From the NCBI GenBank assembly GCA_002256985.1, contig NCGO01000008.1, positions 62,001-126,000 on the forward strand: a stretch of DNA of 64,000 nucleotides, in the 5' to 3' direction. This document shows, piece by piece, positions 51,239 to 59,797 of this stretch. The notes beneath the pieces were generated by a model. That model did not search any database. It worked only from the letters and a program-made list of their open reading frames with translations, and was not told where the DNA came from. This DNA is from Novosphingobium sp. 28-62-57 (GTDB lineage Bacteria; Pseudomonadota; Alphaproteobacteria; Sphingomonadales; Sphingomonadaceae). The translations under genes and the position numbers were made by a program. Position 1 is the first letter of the stretch. Each line of letters begins with the position of its first letter.

Positions 51239-51287
51239 AAAAAACCGGGAGCGGAAACAAGCGGTAAGTGCCTGTCACCGCCCCCGG
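51239..51287 (-). terminator. Possible Rho-independent terminator of the TonB-dependent receptor gene
   Basis: On the minus strand CCGGGGGCGG pairs with CCGCTCCCGG (one mismatch; 51278-51287 and 51245-51254) and is followed by six T (51239-51244). The loop is long (23 bases) but contains a smaller inner hairpin. It lies 27 bases after the receptor stop. Confidence 0.55.
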
Positions 51288-51313
51288 CAAGGTGGATCAG
51301 TTTTGCGTCAGGT

Positions 51314-53683
51314 TCAGAACCGGACGCCCACAGTTGCTCCATAAGTGCGCGGTTCGAGCGCCATGCCGAACGACCACAGCCCGGCCACGGTAAAGGCGTG
51401 GGTGGTGGTCTTTTCGTTCAGGAGGTTGCGGCCAAACACGCGGACATAGGCCTTCGTGTCATTCAGATCGAAGTTGAAGGTCAGCGCCGCATCGACCAGA
51501 TCCTGCGTGGTGGTGCGCACGCGCGGATCGTTGCCGTTCACGGTCACCCGCGTTGCCGCGCCTGCGCTGTTGAGCGTGGGCGTGAGCGATGCGGCCGACA
51601 GCTGCTGGTCATAAGGCGAGATATGGCGCCAGCTGAGGTTGGTGGAGATATCGCCGAAGCTGGTCGGGTAGGTATATTCCGCCCCCAGCGATGCGGTGAA
51701 ATCGGGCGCGTAGATCAGACGGTTGGCCGAATAATCGAACGGCACCAGACCCGTACCGCAGGCATTTGTTGCCACCGGGCCTCCGGCATAGGCACCACAG
51801 GCCACGAAATCGCGGAAGTTGGAATCGAGGAACGCCAGCGATGCGGTCATCCGGAAGTTCTCGGTGACGCGCAAGGTGCCATCAAATTCGATACCCTTGA
51901 TCAGCGCGCCGCCGGGCACATTGCCGGTTACCGTCTGGTTGCCAGTGGGGCCGCCGGGGACGGTCAGGTTCTGCTGCATGTCCTTGTAATCAGACACAAA
52001 GCCCGCAAGGTTCAGGTCCAGCTTGCCGTTCAGCGCGGTCAGCTTGACGCCCACTTCGTACGAATCGACCGTTTCAGGCTGGAACGGGGTGCTGGCCGTG
52101 GCTGCCGTGGCTGCGCGCGGGCTGAAGCCGCCCGAACGATAGCCGCGCGACCACGAGGCATAGAGCATCGTGTCGTTGTTCGGCCGCCAATCGACGCCGA
52201 TCTTGGGCGTGAACTTGTTGAAGCTGGCCTTGCCGGTGCCGACCGGCACGAACTGCGAACGCTGAATGTTGTTGGGATCGATCAGCTTGCCGCCGGCAAA
52301 ACCGTTGAACAGTTCCTTCTTGTCGTGGCTGTAACGGCCACCGAACGAGATGCGCACGGTGTCGGAGACTTTCCAGTTGAAGTCACCAAACGCGGCATAG
52401 CTTTCGGTCCTGCCGACGACATGCTGCGAATTGAGATCGAAGGTGGTGGGCGGCACGGTGGGGGCAAAGCCGAACACGCGCGACCACTGGGTCAGATCGT
52501 AGTCGGACTTGAAGTAGAAGCCGCCGACGACGTAGTCGAACCCGTCAAACAGCTCGCCCGCAGCGCGCAGTTCCTGGCTCCACTGTTCGTAATTCTGGCG
52601 GCGATCAACGTAGTAGAGATCGACCGAGGAACCATCGAAGTCCTGCGTCTGGGCCTCGGTGCTCTTGCGCCAACCGGTGATCGAGGTGAGCTTTACCACA
52701 CCTGCATCGTAGTTCAATTCGAGCGTGGCTTCAGGAGCCTTGTAGTTGCTCGAAGCGGCGTCACCGAAGGTAGTGTAGAGGTCCGTCGTGCTGTTGCGGT
52801 TGCATTCGCGCGCCGGGATAAACCCGCAAAACACTTCGCTGCTGTTGGTAATGTTGCTGACAACAGGATCAAACACCTGCTCCACCTGGGCCACGGTCAG
52901 CTGGGCTTCGAAGCCCGATCCTGCAGGCTTGAACAGCAGGCTGGCGCCATAGTTTTCCGCGTTGCTCCAGCCTGCGCTGACATTGCGGGTGACGTTGCGG
53001 TAGAAACCGTCAGTTTCGTTGTGGAAGTACCACGCCTTCACGCCCCAGGTTTCGCCATCGCCATAGTTGCCAATGGCCTTGGCCGAGAACGTGCCGAAGC
53101 GCGCGTAGGTCGCCTCGGCCTTGAGGCCCAGCTCCATCGTGGGCTTCGAACGTTGAATGTTGATCACGCCGCCGATGGTGTTTGCGCCAAACAGCGTGCC
53201 CTGCGGCCCGCGCAGCACTTCGATCTGTGCGACGTCGAAGGCATCCTGCAACTGGCCGGTGTTGGTGCCGATGACCACGCCATCGACCAGCACGCCCACG
53301 GTTGGCGTCTGCGACTTTTCGATATCGGCATAGGTCAGGCCGCGGATCGAGATGTTGGCCGCCTGCGCGCCGGAGTTCTGCTGCGTGATCAGCAAGCCCG
53401 GAGCCGCGCCCTGAAGATCGCCGATGTTCACCGCGCCCTTGGCTTCGAGCATGGCGGTGTTCACGGCCGTGATGGCAACCGGGGTGGACTGAAGCGTTTC
53501 CGAACGGCGACGCGCGGTCACGATGATTGCGCCGCTGTCTTCGGATGCGGCGTCGCTTTGCGCCATCTGTGGATCATTGGCCTGCGGTTCATCGGCCTCG
53601 GCAGCAAAGGCCGGAAGTGTGAAACCGATTGCAGATGTGGCAAGTGCAACGGCGATCAGCCGCCTTGTGGCTGGGGTTTTCAT
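51314..53683 (-). CDS. TonB-dependent receptor
   Basis: A 789-residue outer-membrane transporter. It has a signal peptide to A-F-A-A-E (near residue 28), TonB box G-A-I-I-V-T-A-R-R-R, plug with R-G-L-T-Y and V-L-R-G-P-Q-G-T-L-F-G, and a barrel ending G-A-T-V-G-V-R-F. The ATG at 53683 is used; the frame extends to 53725. It is divergent from the MDR gene at 53836, as is the receptor at 45780 from its MDR gene. A weak copy of the palindrome lies 12 bases before the start. Confidence 0.95.
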   Translation of the reverse strand: MKTPATRRLIAVALATSAIGFTLPAFAAEADEPQANDPQMAQSDAASEDSGAIIVTARRRSETLQSTPVAITAVNTAMLEAKGAVNIGDLQGAAPGLLITQQNSGAQAANISIRGLTYADIEKSQTPTVGVLVDGVVIGTNTGQLQDAFDVAQIEVLRGPQGTLFGANTIGGVINIQRSKPTMELGLKAEATYARFGTFSAKAIGNYGDGETWGVKAWYFHNETDGFYRNVTRNVSAGWSNAENYGASLLFKPAGSGFEAQLTVAQVEQVFDPVVSNITNSSEVFCGFIPARECNRNSTTDLYTTFGDAASSNYKAPEATLELNYDAGVVKLTSITGWRKSTEAQTQDFDGSSVDLYYVDRRQNYEQWSQELRAAGELFDGFDYVVGGFYFKSDYDLTQWSRVFGFAPTVPPTTFDLNSQHVVGRTESYAAFGDFNWKVSDTVRISFGGRYSHDKKELFNGFAGGKLIDPNNIQRSQFVPVGTGKASFNKFTPKIGVDWRPNNDTMLYASWSRGYRSGGFSPRAATAATASTPFQPETVDSYEVGVKLTALNGKLDLNLAGFVSDYKDMQQNLTVPGGPTGNQTVTGNVPGGALIKGIEFDGTLRVTENFRMTASLAFLDSNFRDFVACGAYAGGPVATNACGTGLVPFDYSANRLIYAPDFTASLGAEYTYPTSFGDISTNLSWRHISPYDQQLSAASLTPTLNSAGAATRVTVNGNDPRVRTTTQDLVDAALTFNFDLNDTKAYVRVFGRNLLNEKTTTHAFTVAGLWSFGMALEPRTYGATVGVRF

Positions 53684-53695
53684 GGTATCCTCCCT

Positions 53696-53719
53696 AAAAC
53701 AGGTCGCACGGCCTCGTTG
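53696..53719. promoter_or_regulatory. Weak candidate operator F (AAAACAGGT-N6-GCCTCGTTG)
   Basis: Position relative to a TonB-dependent receptor gene is like the other sites, but the right arm matches the consensus in only about six of nine bases. Listed as a degenerate member only. Confidence 0.3.
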
Positions 53720-53835
53720 GACCATTGCTCTGATCTTTCATCTACTGCACCGCGACCGGAACCAACTGCGACTTGTTACAGGTGCCCCGTTTGCGTGATG
53801 TTGCATCCTTGAAGATAACACCGGGAGAAATTGCC

Positions 53836-54858
53836 ATGACTGCCAATCGCCGATTCCTGTTGACCCGCCGCCCGCATGGCACACCTGTGCGAGAGGACTT
53901 TTCGTTTGTGGAACAAGCGGTTCCGCAAGCTCCTGAGGGCGGTTTTGTGGTCCGCAACTGCTATGCCTCGCTTGATCCGGCGCAGCGCGGATGGATGGAC
54001 GATGCACCCAGCTACATGCCGCCAATCCCGCTTGGCGATGCCGTGCGCGCATCCACGATCGGCGTGATCGCAGAATCACGGTCGCCCGATTTCCAGGTTG
54101 GCGACTGGGTCATGGGCCTGAACGCGCTGGAAGACTACTCGGTCGGCGTGGCTGGCGGGTTCACCAATAAGGTTGATATCTCGCAGGTCGATTCGCCATC
54201 GCGGTTCCTGTCAGCCATGGGTGCGGTCGGTTTGACCGCCTATTTCGGCCTTACCGAAGTTGCCAAGCCCAAGCCTGGTGAAACGCTGCTGGTATCGGGC
54301 GCGGCCGGTGCGGTGGGTTCTGCGGTGGGGCAGATCGGCAAGATTCTGGGCGCCCGGGTGATCGGCATTGCCGGAGGGCCGGGCAAGTGCCGCCGCTTGA
54401 TCGAAGATTACGGTTTTGATGAGGCCATTGATTACAAGGGCAAATCGGTTGAGCAACTGGCCGCCGAAATCCGCGCGGTGGCACCGGGCGGGGTGAACGT
54501 CCTGTTTGAGAATGTAGGCGGCGATGTGATGGATGCCGCATTGCTCAATCTGGCCAAATACGCGCGCATCGTGCTGTGCGGCTTGATCAGCGAATACAAT
54601 TCGCCCGAGAAGATTGGCGTGCGCAATCTGTGGCAAGTGCTGGCGCAGCAAGCCACGCTCTATGGCTATTTGATCATGGACTATGCCCCGCGTTTTGCCG
54701 AAGGCGGGGCGGTGATGGCAGGCTGGATGGCGCAAGGACGGCTGCGCATTGACGAGGATGTGCAGGAAGGGTTGGAGAACACCTACGACGTGTTCATGCG
54801 CCTGTTTACCGGGGCAAATACCGGCAAACTCGTCCTGAAGATCGCCGATGGCCTCTAA
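53836..54858 (+). CDS. MDR family NADP-dependent oxidoreductase
   Basis: A 340-residue zinc-free MDR reductase, third paralogue in the window: G-A-A-G-A-V-G-S-A-V nucleotide motif, G-I-A-G-G-P-G-K, F-E-N-V-G-G-D and I-V-L-C-G-L-I-S. The N-terminal P-S-Y-M-P-P motif is shared with the gene at 42702 (P-S-Y-L-P-P). The ATG at 53836 is preferred to the frame start at 53773. Its end overlaps the next SDR by 11 bases, indicating coupling. Confidence 0.92.
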   Translation: MTANRRFLLTRRPHGTPVREDFSFVEQAVPQAPEGGFVVRNCYASLDPAQRGWMDDAPSYMPPIPLGDAVRASTIGVIAESRSPDFQVGDWVMGLNALEDYSVGVAGGFTNKVDISQVDSPSRFLSAMGAVGLTAYFGLTEVAKPKPGETLLVSGAAGAVGSAVGQIGKILGARVIGIAGGPGKCRRLIEDYGFDEAIDYKGKSVEQLAAEIRAVAPGGVNVLFENVGGDVMDAALLNLAKYARIVLCGLISEYNSPEKIGVRNLWQVLAQQATLYGYLIMDYAPRFAEGGAVMAGWMAQGRLRIDEDVQEGLENTYDVFMRLFTGANTGKLVLKIADGL

Positions 54859-55564
54859 GCGCCTTTCGGGCCGCAAGGCGATTGTCACAGGGGCCGCTTC
54901 GGGCATCGGGGCGGCCACAGCGGCACGGTTGCGAGCCGATGGCGCGCAGGTCTTTACCGCTGACCTGCACGGAAATGTAGATTTCACCGCCGATCTGACT
55001 GAGCCCGATGCCAATGCCCGGCTGGTCGAAGCCGCTGTTGCGGCGCTGGACGGGTTGGATACGCTGGTGCCATGTGCCGGGATCAGCGCGTTTCATGCAT
55101 TGGAGGGGCATGACGATGCCTATTTCCTCAAAGTGCTCGACGTGAACCTCGTTTCGGTGTTCCGCCTGATTCGCGATGCCGTGCCACACCTGAAAGCGGC
55201 GGGGAATGGCCGCATCGTGACCATCGGCTCCACCACATCAAGCCACGGCGATGAAGGCCTGTGCGCCTATTCGGCCTCAAAGCACGCGGTGCTGGGGCTG
55301 ACCAAATCGGTGGCGGCAGAACTCGGGCCGTTCGGGGTGACCGTGAATTGCGTGCAACCCGGCGCGATTGCCACGCCAATGACTGCGCCCGCCTTCACCG
55401 ATATGCCCGAATTCCGCACGTTCTGGGAAAACAAAGCCCCGCTGCGCCGCCTTGGCCAACCAGAGGATATCGCCGATGTCATCGCCTTTCTGTGCAGCGA
55501 TGATGCGCGGTTCATGTCCGGCCACGGGGTATGGGTGGATGGCGGGGCGATGGTGCGGCATTGA
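54848..55564 (+). CDS. SDR family NAD(P)-dependent oxidoreductase
   Basis: A 238-residue SDR with T-G-A-A-S-G-I-G, P-C-A-G-I-S (in place of N-N-A-G), the serine in I-G-S-T-T and Y-S-A-S-K. A short deletion between the cofactor motif and the acidic strand makes it about ten residues shorter than usual. It is coupled to the MDR gene. A hairpin repeat follows. Confidence 0.92.
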   Translation: MASKRLSGRKAIVTGAASGIGAATAARLRADGAQVFTADLHGNVDFTADLTEPDANARLVEAAVAALDGLDTLVPCAGISAFHALEGHDDAYFLKVLDVNLVSVFRLIRDAVPHLKAAGNGRIVTIGSTTSSHGDEGLCAYSASKHAVLGLTKSVAAELGPFGVTVNCVQPGAIATPMTAPAFTDMPEFRTFWENKAPLRRLGQPEDIADVIAFLCSDDARFMSGHGVWVDGGAMVRH

Positions 55565-55597
55565 ATGACGCCCCGGAGTGAATGACGCCCCAGAGTG

Positions 55598-55661
55598 CCG
55601 TTCGTGTCGAGCGAAGTCGAGACACCAGACACTGTGTCTCGACTTCGCTCGACACGAACGG
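55598..55661. repeat. Palindromic intergenic repeat, type 1 (copy c)
   Basis: Arms CCGTTCGTGTCGAGCGAAGT and its inverse around a short centre, the same arms as at 8513. It lies between the convergent SDR (54848) and VOC (55673) genes. Confidence 0.92.
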
Positions 55662-55672
55662 GATGGAGGTGA

Positions 55673-56200
55673 CTACTCCGGCAGCACCACCCCCCCATCC
55701 GCGCGCCATACGGGGCGGACTTGGGGGTCGTCATAGATTTCCATGATTTCAAAGGCATTGCCAAAGAAATCCCGCGCGTAAGTGGCGGCATAGCCGTGTT
55801 TGCGACCATCGGCATCGGTGGTGATACCGTCCATCGCAGGCGGGGCGTGGACGCGGATACCGGCGGCCAGCAGGCGCTGATAACAGGCCTGAATGTCCTC
55901 TACCTGCACGGCGAAGTGGGTATAGCCATGATGGTTGACCCCGCGATCAGGGTCCTGCCGTTGGGGTTCCGGGGCGGAATATTCGAACACTTCGATGTGC
56001 GTGTTGCCCAGGCGGCACATGAATTGCTGCGCCGCGCTTCCCCGAAGCCCCACGATCTCGTCGATGAAGGGATTGTCGCGCCATTCGAGCGGCGGCCCTA
56101 CCTCGACCGCGCCCAGCAGATCGAGGTAAAACTCCCGCGCCTTTGCCAGATCGGGCACGGACACGCCGATGTGCTGGATGGCCCGTGCGCCGATGCTCAC
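55673..56200 (-). CDS. VOC superfamily protein (glyoxalase-like)
   Basis: A 175-residue VOC protein: I-Q-H-I-G-V-S-V-P-D-L, F-Y-L-D-L-L-G, H-I-E-V-F-E-Y, G-Y-T-H-F-A-V-Q-V and E-I-M-E-I-Y. Ligands H, E, H and E are all in place. The GTG at 56200 follows the SDR stop at 56205 by four bases; an ATG at 56236 would overlap that gene. Likely a small isomerase, epimerase or lyase in the same operon as the SDR. Confidence 0.85.
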   Translation of the reverse strand: MSIGARAIQHIGVSVPDLAKAREFYLDLLGAVEVGPPLEWRDNPFIDEIVGLRGSAAQQFMCRLGNTHIEVFEYSAPEPQRQDPDRGVNHHGYTHFAVQVEDIQACYQRLLAAGIRVHAPPAMDGITTDADGRKHGYAATYARDFFGNAFEIMEIYDDPQVRPVWRADGGVVLPE

Positions 56201-56204
56201 GGGA

Positions 56205-56966
56205 TCAGAACTGCACGCGCTTGGTAAAGCCGCCATCGATCACCATGTTGGTGCCGGTGGTGTAGGACGATGCCGGGCTGGCGAGGAATACCACGGCCTT
56301 TGCCACATCATCGGGCGCGCCAAAGCGGCCAAGCGCAAAGCCGGCTTCGACCGACTTGTACAGATCGGGCGCCGCGCCCTCGATCACGTCCCAGCTGCCG
56401 CCGCTGAACTTGATCGGTCCCGGCGATACGGCGTTTACGCGAATGCCCTTGGGGCCCAGCGCCTGCGAAAGCTGGCCAGCATAGACGATCAGTGCGCCCT
56501 TCAGGGCGTTATAGCCTTGCGGCACAATGAAGGTTTCAAGCCCTGCGGTGGACGAGAGGATCACGATCGACCCGTCGTCCGACTTTTCCAGATAGGGCTC
56601 CAGCACTTCGACGCCGATGACCGACCCCATGATGTCGTGATCGAGGCCTTTCTGCCAATCCCCGGTCTGGCCCGATCCGCTGGTGGAAATCATCGGAATG
56701 AAGATATCGCAGCCGCCCAGGTTTTCGACGGCCTGCGTCAGCCAGGCCCGATAGGCATAGGGCCCGTCGTTCATGTCAAAGGCCGATCCGAACACTTTGC
56801 CGCCGTGCTTGCCAAGGCTTTCCGCCGCTTCAGCCACTTGATCGGCATTGCGCGAACAGAAGGCGATATTGGCCCCCTCGGCTGCCAGAATCTCTGCGGT
56901 GGCGCGCCCGATCCCGCGGCTGCCGCCGGTCAGAATCACGTTCTTGCCTTTGAGTCCCAGATCCAT
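56205..56966 (-). CDS. Atypical SDR family oxidoreductase
   Basis: A 253-residue SDR with T-G-G-S-R-G-I-G, but no N-N-A-G: the fourth strand reads I-P-M-I-S-T-S-G-S. The catalytic tyrosine and lysine are in Y-N-A-L-K and the serine in L-S-S-T-A. This matches a divergent SDR subgroup. It precedes the VOC gene and is divergent from the SDR at 57109. Confidence 0.87.
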   Translation of the reverse strand: MDLGLKGKNVILTGGSRGIGRATAEILAAEGANIAFCSRNADQVAEAAESLGKHGGKVFGSAFDMNDGPYAYRAWLTQAVENLGGCDIFIPMISTSGSGQTGDWQKGLDHDIMGSVIGVEVLEPYLEKSDDGSIVILSSTAGLETFIVPQGYNALKGALIVYAGQLSQALGPKGIRVNAVSPGPIKFSGGSWDVIEGAAPDLYKSVEAGFALGRFGAPDDVAKAVVFLASPASSYTTGTNMVIDGGFTKRVQF

Positions 56967-57108
56967 GCGCTTTGCTCCTCTATCCCGAAATTCGTTGTGG
57001 ATGACCGTGCAGGGGTTGGCACGGCGTCACTACTCCCCTTTTGAACAGGAAAAGCCTTTGTGCCGCCAGTGGTAGCACCTTTGCAAACAGCGACCGGGAG
57101 ATGAAAGC

Positions 57109-57915
57109 ATGAAACGTCTGGAGGGCAAGACCGCCGTGGTGCTGGGTGCCAGCAGTGCGGGCAACATGGGCCAGGTCATCGCCCAGCGGCTGATCGATGA
57201 AGGGGCAACCGTGCTCGTGGCAGGCCGCAAGGAGGCAGTGCTGCAGGACTTTGCGCAAGCCACTGGCTGCCACTGGACCGCGTGCGACATTACCGATGAA
57301 GCCAGCGTCAATGCTCTGGCCGATACGGCCATCGCCCAATTGGGCGCGATAGACATTGCCATCAACGCCACTGGCTGGGGTCTGCTCAAACCCTTCCTAG
57401 ACGTGACGCGCGAAGAGTTGGATGCGATGAGCGCGCTGCAACTGATCGGCCCGCACCAGTTCTTTCAGGCGATGGTGCGCAAGATGGCCAAATCGATGGG
57501 CGGGCGCGGCGGGTCGCTGATCACGATCAGTTCGGCCACGGCCACGATCATGCTGAATGATCACGCGATCTATATGGGCACCAAGGCCGGAACCGATCAC
57601 ATCGTGCGCTGCATCGCGCATGAGTTTGGGCAGGAAGGCATCCGCGCCAACTCGATCTCGCCGGGGCTGACCGATACACCGATGAACGCCGAGGCCAAGC
57701 AGGTGCCGGGCCTGTTCGAATCGTTCCGCAATTCCTACCCGCTGGGCCGCTGGGGCACTTCGGAAGATGTTGCTGCCGCGGTCGTGTTCCTGGCCAGCGA
57801 CGAATGCTTCATGACGGGCGAAAATTTGCAAGTAAACGGCGGCCTGACCCTGCGCCGCAACCCCACGCGCGAGGAAATTGGTGCGGCTGTGGCAAAGGCG
57901 ATGGCAGAGGGGTGA
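57109..57915 (+). CDS. Atypical SDR family oxidoreductase
   Basis: A 268-residue SDR in which the cofactor motif is enlarged (L-G-A-S-S-A-G-N-M-G) and the strand motif reads N-A-T-G-W. Tyrosine and lysine are in Y-M-G-T-K and the serine in I-S-S-A-T. The pattern is closer to enoyl-reductase-like SDRs. It is divergent from the SDR at 56205 with about 140 bases between. It is the last gene of the catabolic region. Confidence 0.85.
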   Translation: MKRLEGKTAVVLGASSAGNMGQVIAQRLIDEGATVLVAGRKEAVLQDFAQATGCHWTACDITDEASVNALADTAIAQLGAIDIAINATGWGLLKPFLDVTREELDAMSALQLIGPHQFFQAMVRKMAKSMGGRGGSLITISSATATIMLNDHAIYMGTKAGTDHIVRCIAHEFGQEGIRANSISPGLTDTPMNAEAKQVPGLFESFRNSYPLGRWGTSEDVAAAVVFLASDECFMTGENLQVNGGLTLRRNPTREEIGAAVAKAMAEG

Positions 57916-58491
57916 TTTCAGGCCAAGGGCTTTGCGTGAACACCCGCGCGCGCAGGTGTCACGCGAGGCCTTTTTGATGGCGGGAAGCCAACTCCTGCCC
58001 TAGCCATTTGAAAAACATACCGATATTCAGATCGACCGGACCACGAAGCCACCATATTGGGCCCCGAAGTCGTCGGATGACTGTGGAAAACCTTGGACGG
58101 TCCACCCGTCTGCCGAGACTGCGGACTTCAAGTCAGTTTTGATTGGCTGCTTTCTCCCCTGAATCGGCTTGTTTTCAATTTATTACCTTAAGTTCCGGTC
58201 AGATACGACTTTCCAGTCAGTAGCGACGGAGAAGCTGCCACATCCTCGCAGTAGTATTACCGATCTGAACAATATGGATTTTTATGCTCGCTCTGCCTGC
58301 GATTTGTTGCGTACGTTGTGGCAGCTCGTGGGTGGGAAGTTGAATGCCCGCTTTGCTAATTGGTCGAACGCTGACACGGCTCTAAGCAACTCGATGCCTG
58401 CGCTCGAATATTCTGCTTCGTCCGTTACTTTGCTGTCACACAAAGCCCCTACTCCGCCGTCGGCGCGTGGGGCGTGAGAAAGCCAGGTGTC
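57916..58491. other. Intergenic region marking a change of gene content
   Basis: About 575 bases without a gene I can support; frames of about 90-100 codons on both strands look random. GC content is lower than on either side. It separates the catabolic region from the transporter/phospholipase locus. Confidence 0.5.
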
Positions 58492-59796
58492 ATGTCCGCA
58501 AACCGCGATACCGCTCCAATGGTCAAGATTGCCGCCTATACGCTGCTCAATTTCGTCAAGCACAGCTTCTGGTCATTCTTCGGCTTGTTTGGGCTGGTCT
58601 ACCTGACCGATGTGGTCGGTCTCGATCCCGCTTTTGCCGGATCCATCCTGCTCGCTTCGCTTGTGTTTGATGGCCTGATCGATCCTCTCGTCGGAGCGGC
58701 AATCGACTGGTTGCGGAGCAAGCTGCCGGATTACGGGTGGATACTCCTGGGGGGCGTGCTGGCGAGTGCGGTGAGCCTGGCGCTTTTCTTCAATACTGCT
58801 GCCCTCGACCTCGGGATCGTGTGGCTGCTGGTCCTGTTGCTGGTGTTCCGCCTTACCTTCACGGTCTTTGATCTCAGTGACAACGCGCTGGCATCCCGGA
58901 TCACCGCCTCGGTCGAGGAGCGGACCGCGATGGCCGCCTGGCGCAAGGCGGCCGCAGCCCTTGCCAGTCTCGCAACGGGGGCCGCGGTCGGCTACATCGC
59001 TAGCGACGCTGCCGAAGCCGCTGTCAGGCTACCGGTCTTTGCGCTGATCCTGGCTGTTGCCTCGCTTCTGCTGGCTTGGTTGGGCTATACAGCATTGAAG
59101 CGTCTCGATCAGGCTGGCCCACCGATCAAGCTCGTCGAGGCCGGGGAGTGGTTAATCGCTCTGGGCGGTGCGCAGGGTGCGCTGGTTCTGGCGTTTCTGG
59201 CCCTGATAGAGACGACCGCCACCCCCGTGCTTGTCGGCGGACTGATCTATTTTTCCCGTGCCTTGACAGGGGACGCCCATTGGGCAGGGACTGCGATCGT
59301 GATCCTGACCCTCGCCCAGCTGGCGTTACTGCCGCTTTGGGCGTGGGCGGCGGTACGCCTCGGTAAGCGTGCGACGCTTGCCCTCACACACGCAGCAACG
59401 GCATTGGCCTGCCTGGCCTTCGCGTTCCTTGCGGCCACGTCAGCTGTCTGGGGCTGGCTGCTGGTGGGCGTGGTGGGCGCCATGGTTGGCGGTGTGTCGA
59501 CCCTGCGCTGGTCGCTTGTTCCGGACTTGATTGACGCTGCGTCCCGCGATGGCCCCCGGCTAGAAACGAGCCTTGTCGGGTTGGTCAGTGGGGCTGTGCA
59601 GATTGGTTCGGGGCTGGCCGTCGCTATGCTCGGCGTTTTGCTGGGTCTGGCAGGCTATTCAGCCCAAGCCCCCGCAGATGTTGATGTATCCCTGCTGGCA
59701 GGCGGCATCGGTCTTTTTGTGGGAAGCGCGCACGGCATATGCGCGGTGCTTTCCTGGCTGTGGGCACGGTCGGTCCGGGCAGCAGAAGCCGCCTGA
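58492..59796 (+). CDS. MFS transporter, GPH (glycoside-pentoside-hexuronide) type
   Basis: A 434-residue inner-membrane carrier with about twelve hydrophobic segments. N-terminal L-T-D-V-V-G-L-D and the D-G-L-I-D-P-L-V-G motif are typical of the MelB/GPH group, which take up sugars or glycosides with a cation. The ATG at 58492 is used; the frame begins at a GTG at 58474. The gene converges on the phospholipase-like gene with only one base between the two stop codons. With its neighbours (PI-PLC-like lipoprotein, TonB-dependent receptor, ROK regulator) it suggests uptake of a sugar or inositol-containing compound. Confidence 0.85.
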   Translation: MSANRDTAPMVKIAAYTLLNFVKHSFWSFFGLFGLVYLTDVVGLDPAFAGSILLASLVFDGLIDPLVGAAIDWLRSKLPDYGWILLGGVLASAVSLALFFNTAALDLGIVWLLVLLLVFRLTFTVFDLSDNALASRITASVEERTAMAAWRKAAAALASLATGAAVGYIASDAAEAAVRLPVFALILAVASLLLAWLGYTALKRLDQAGPPIKLVEAGEWLIALGGAQGALVLAFLALIETTATPVLVGGLIYFSRALTGDAHWAGTAIVILTLAQLALLPLWAWAAVRLGKRATLALTHAATALACLAFAFLAATSAVWGWLLVGVVGAMVGGVSTLRWSLVPDLIDAASRDGPRLETSLVGLVSGAVQIGSGLAVAMLGVLLGLAGYSAQAPADVDVSLLAGGIGLFVGSAHGICAVLSWLWARSVRAAEAA

Positions 59797-59797
59797 G

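Noticed and set aside
51398-53812. An 804-codon plus-strand frame
   Set aside because: It is fully antisense to the receptor at 51314, which has all expected features. High GC content makes such long antisense frames common here.
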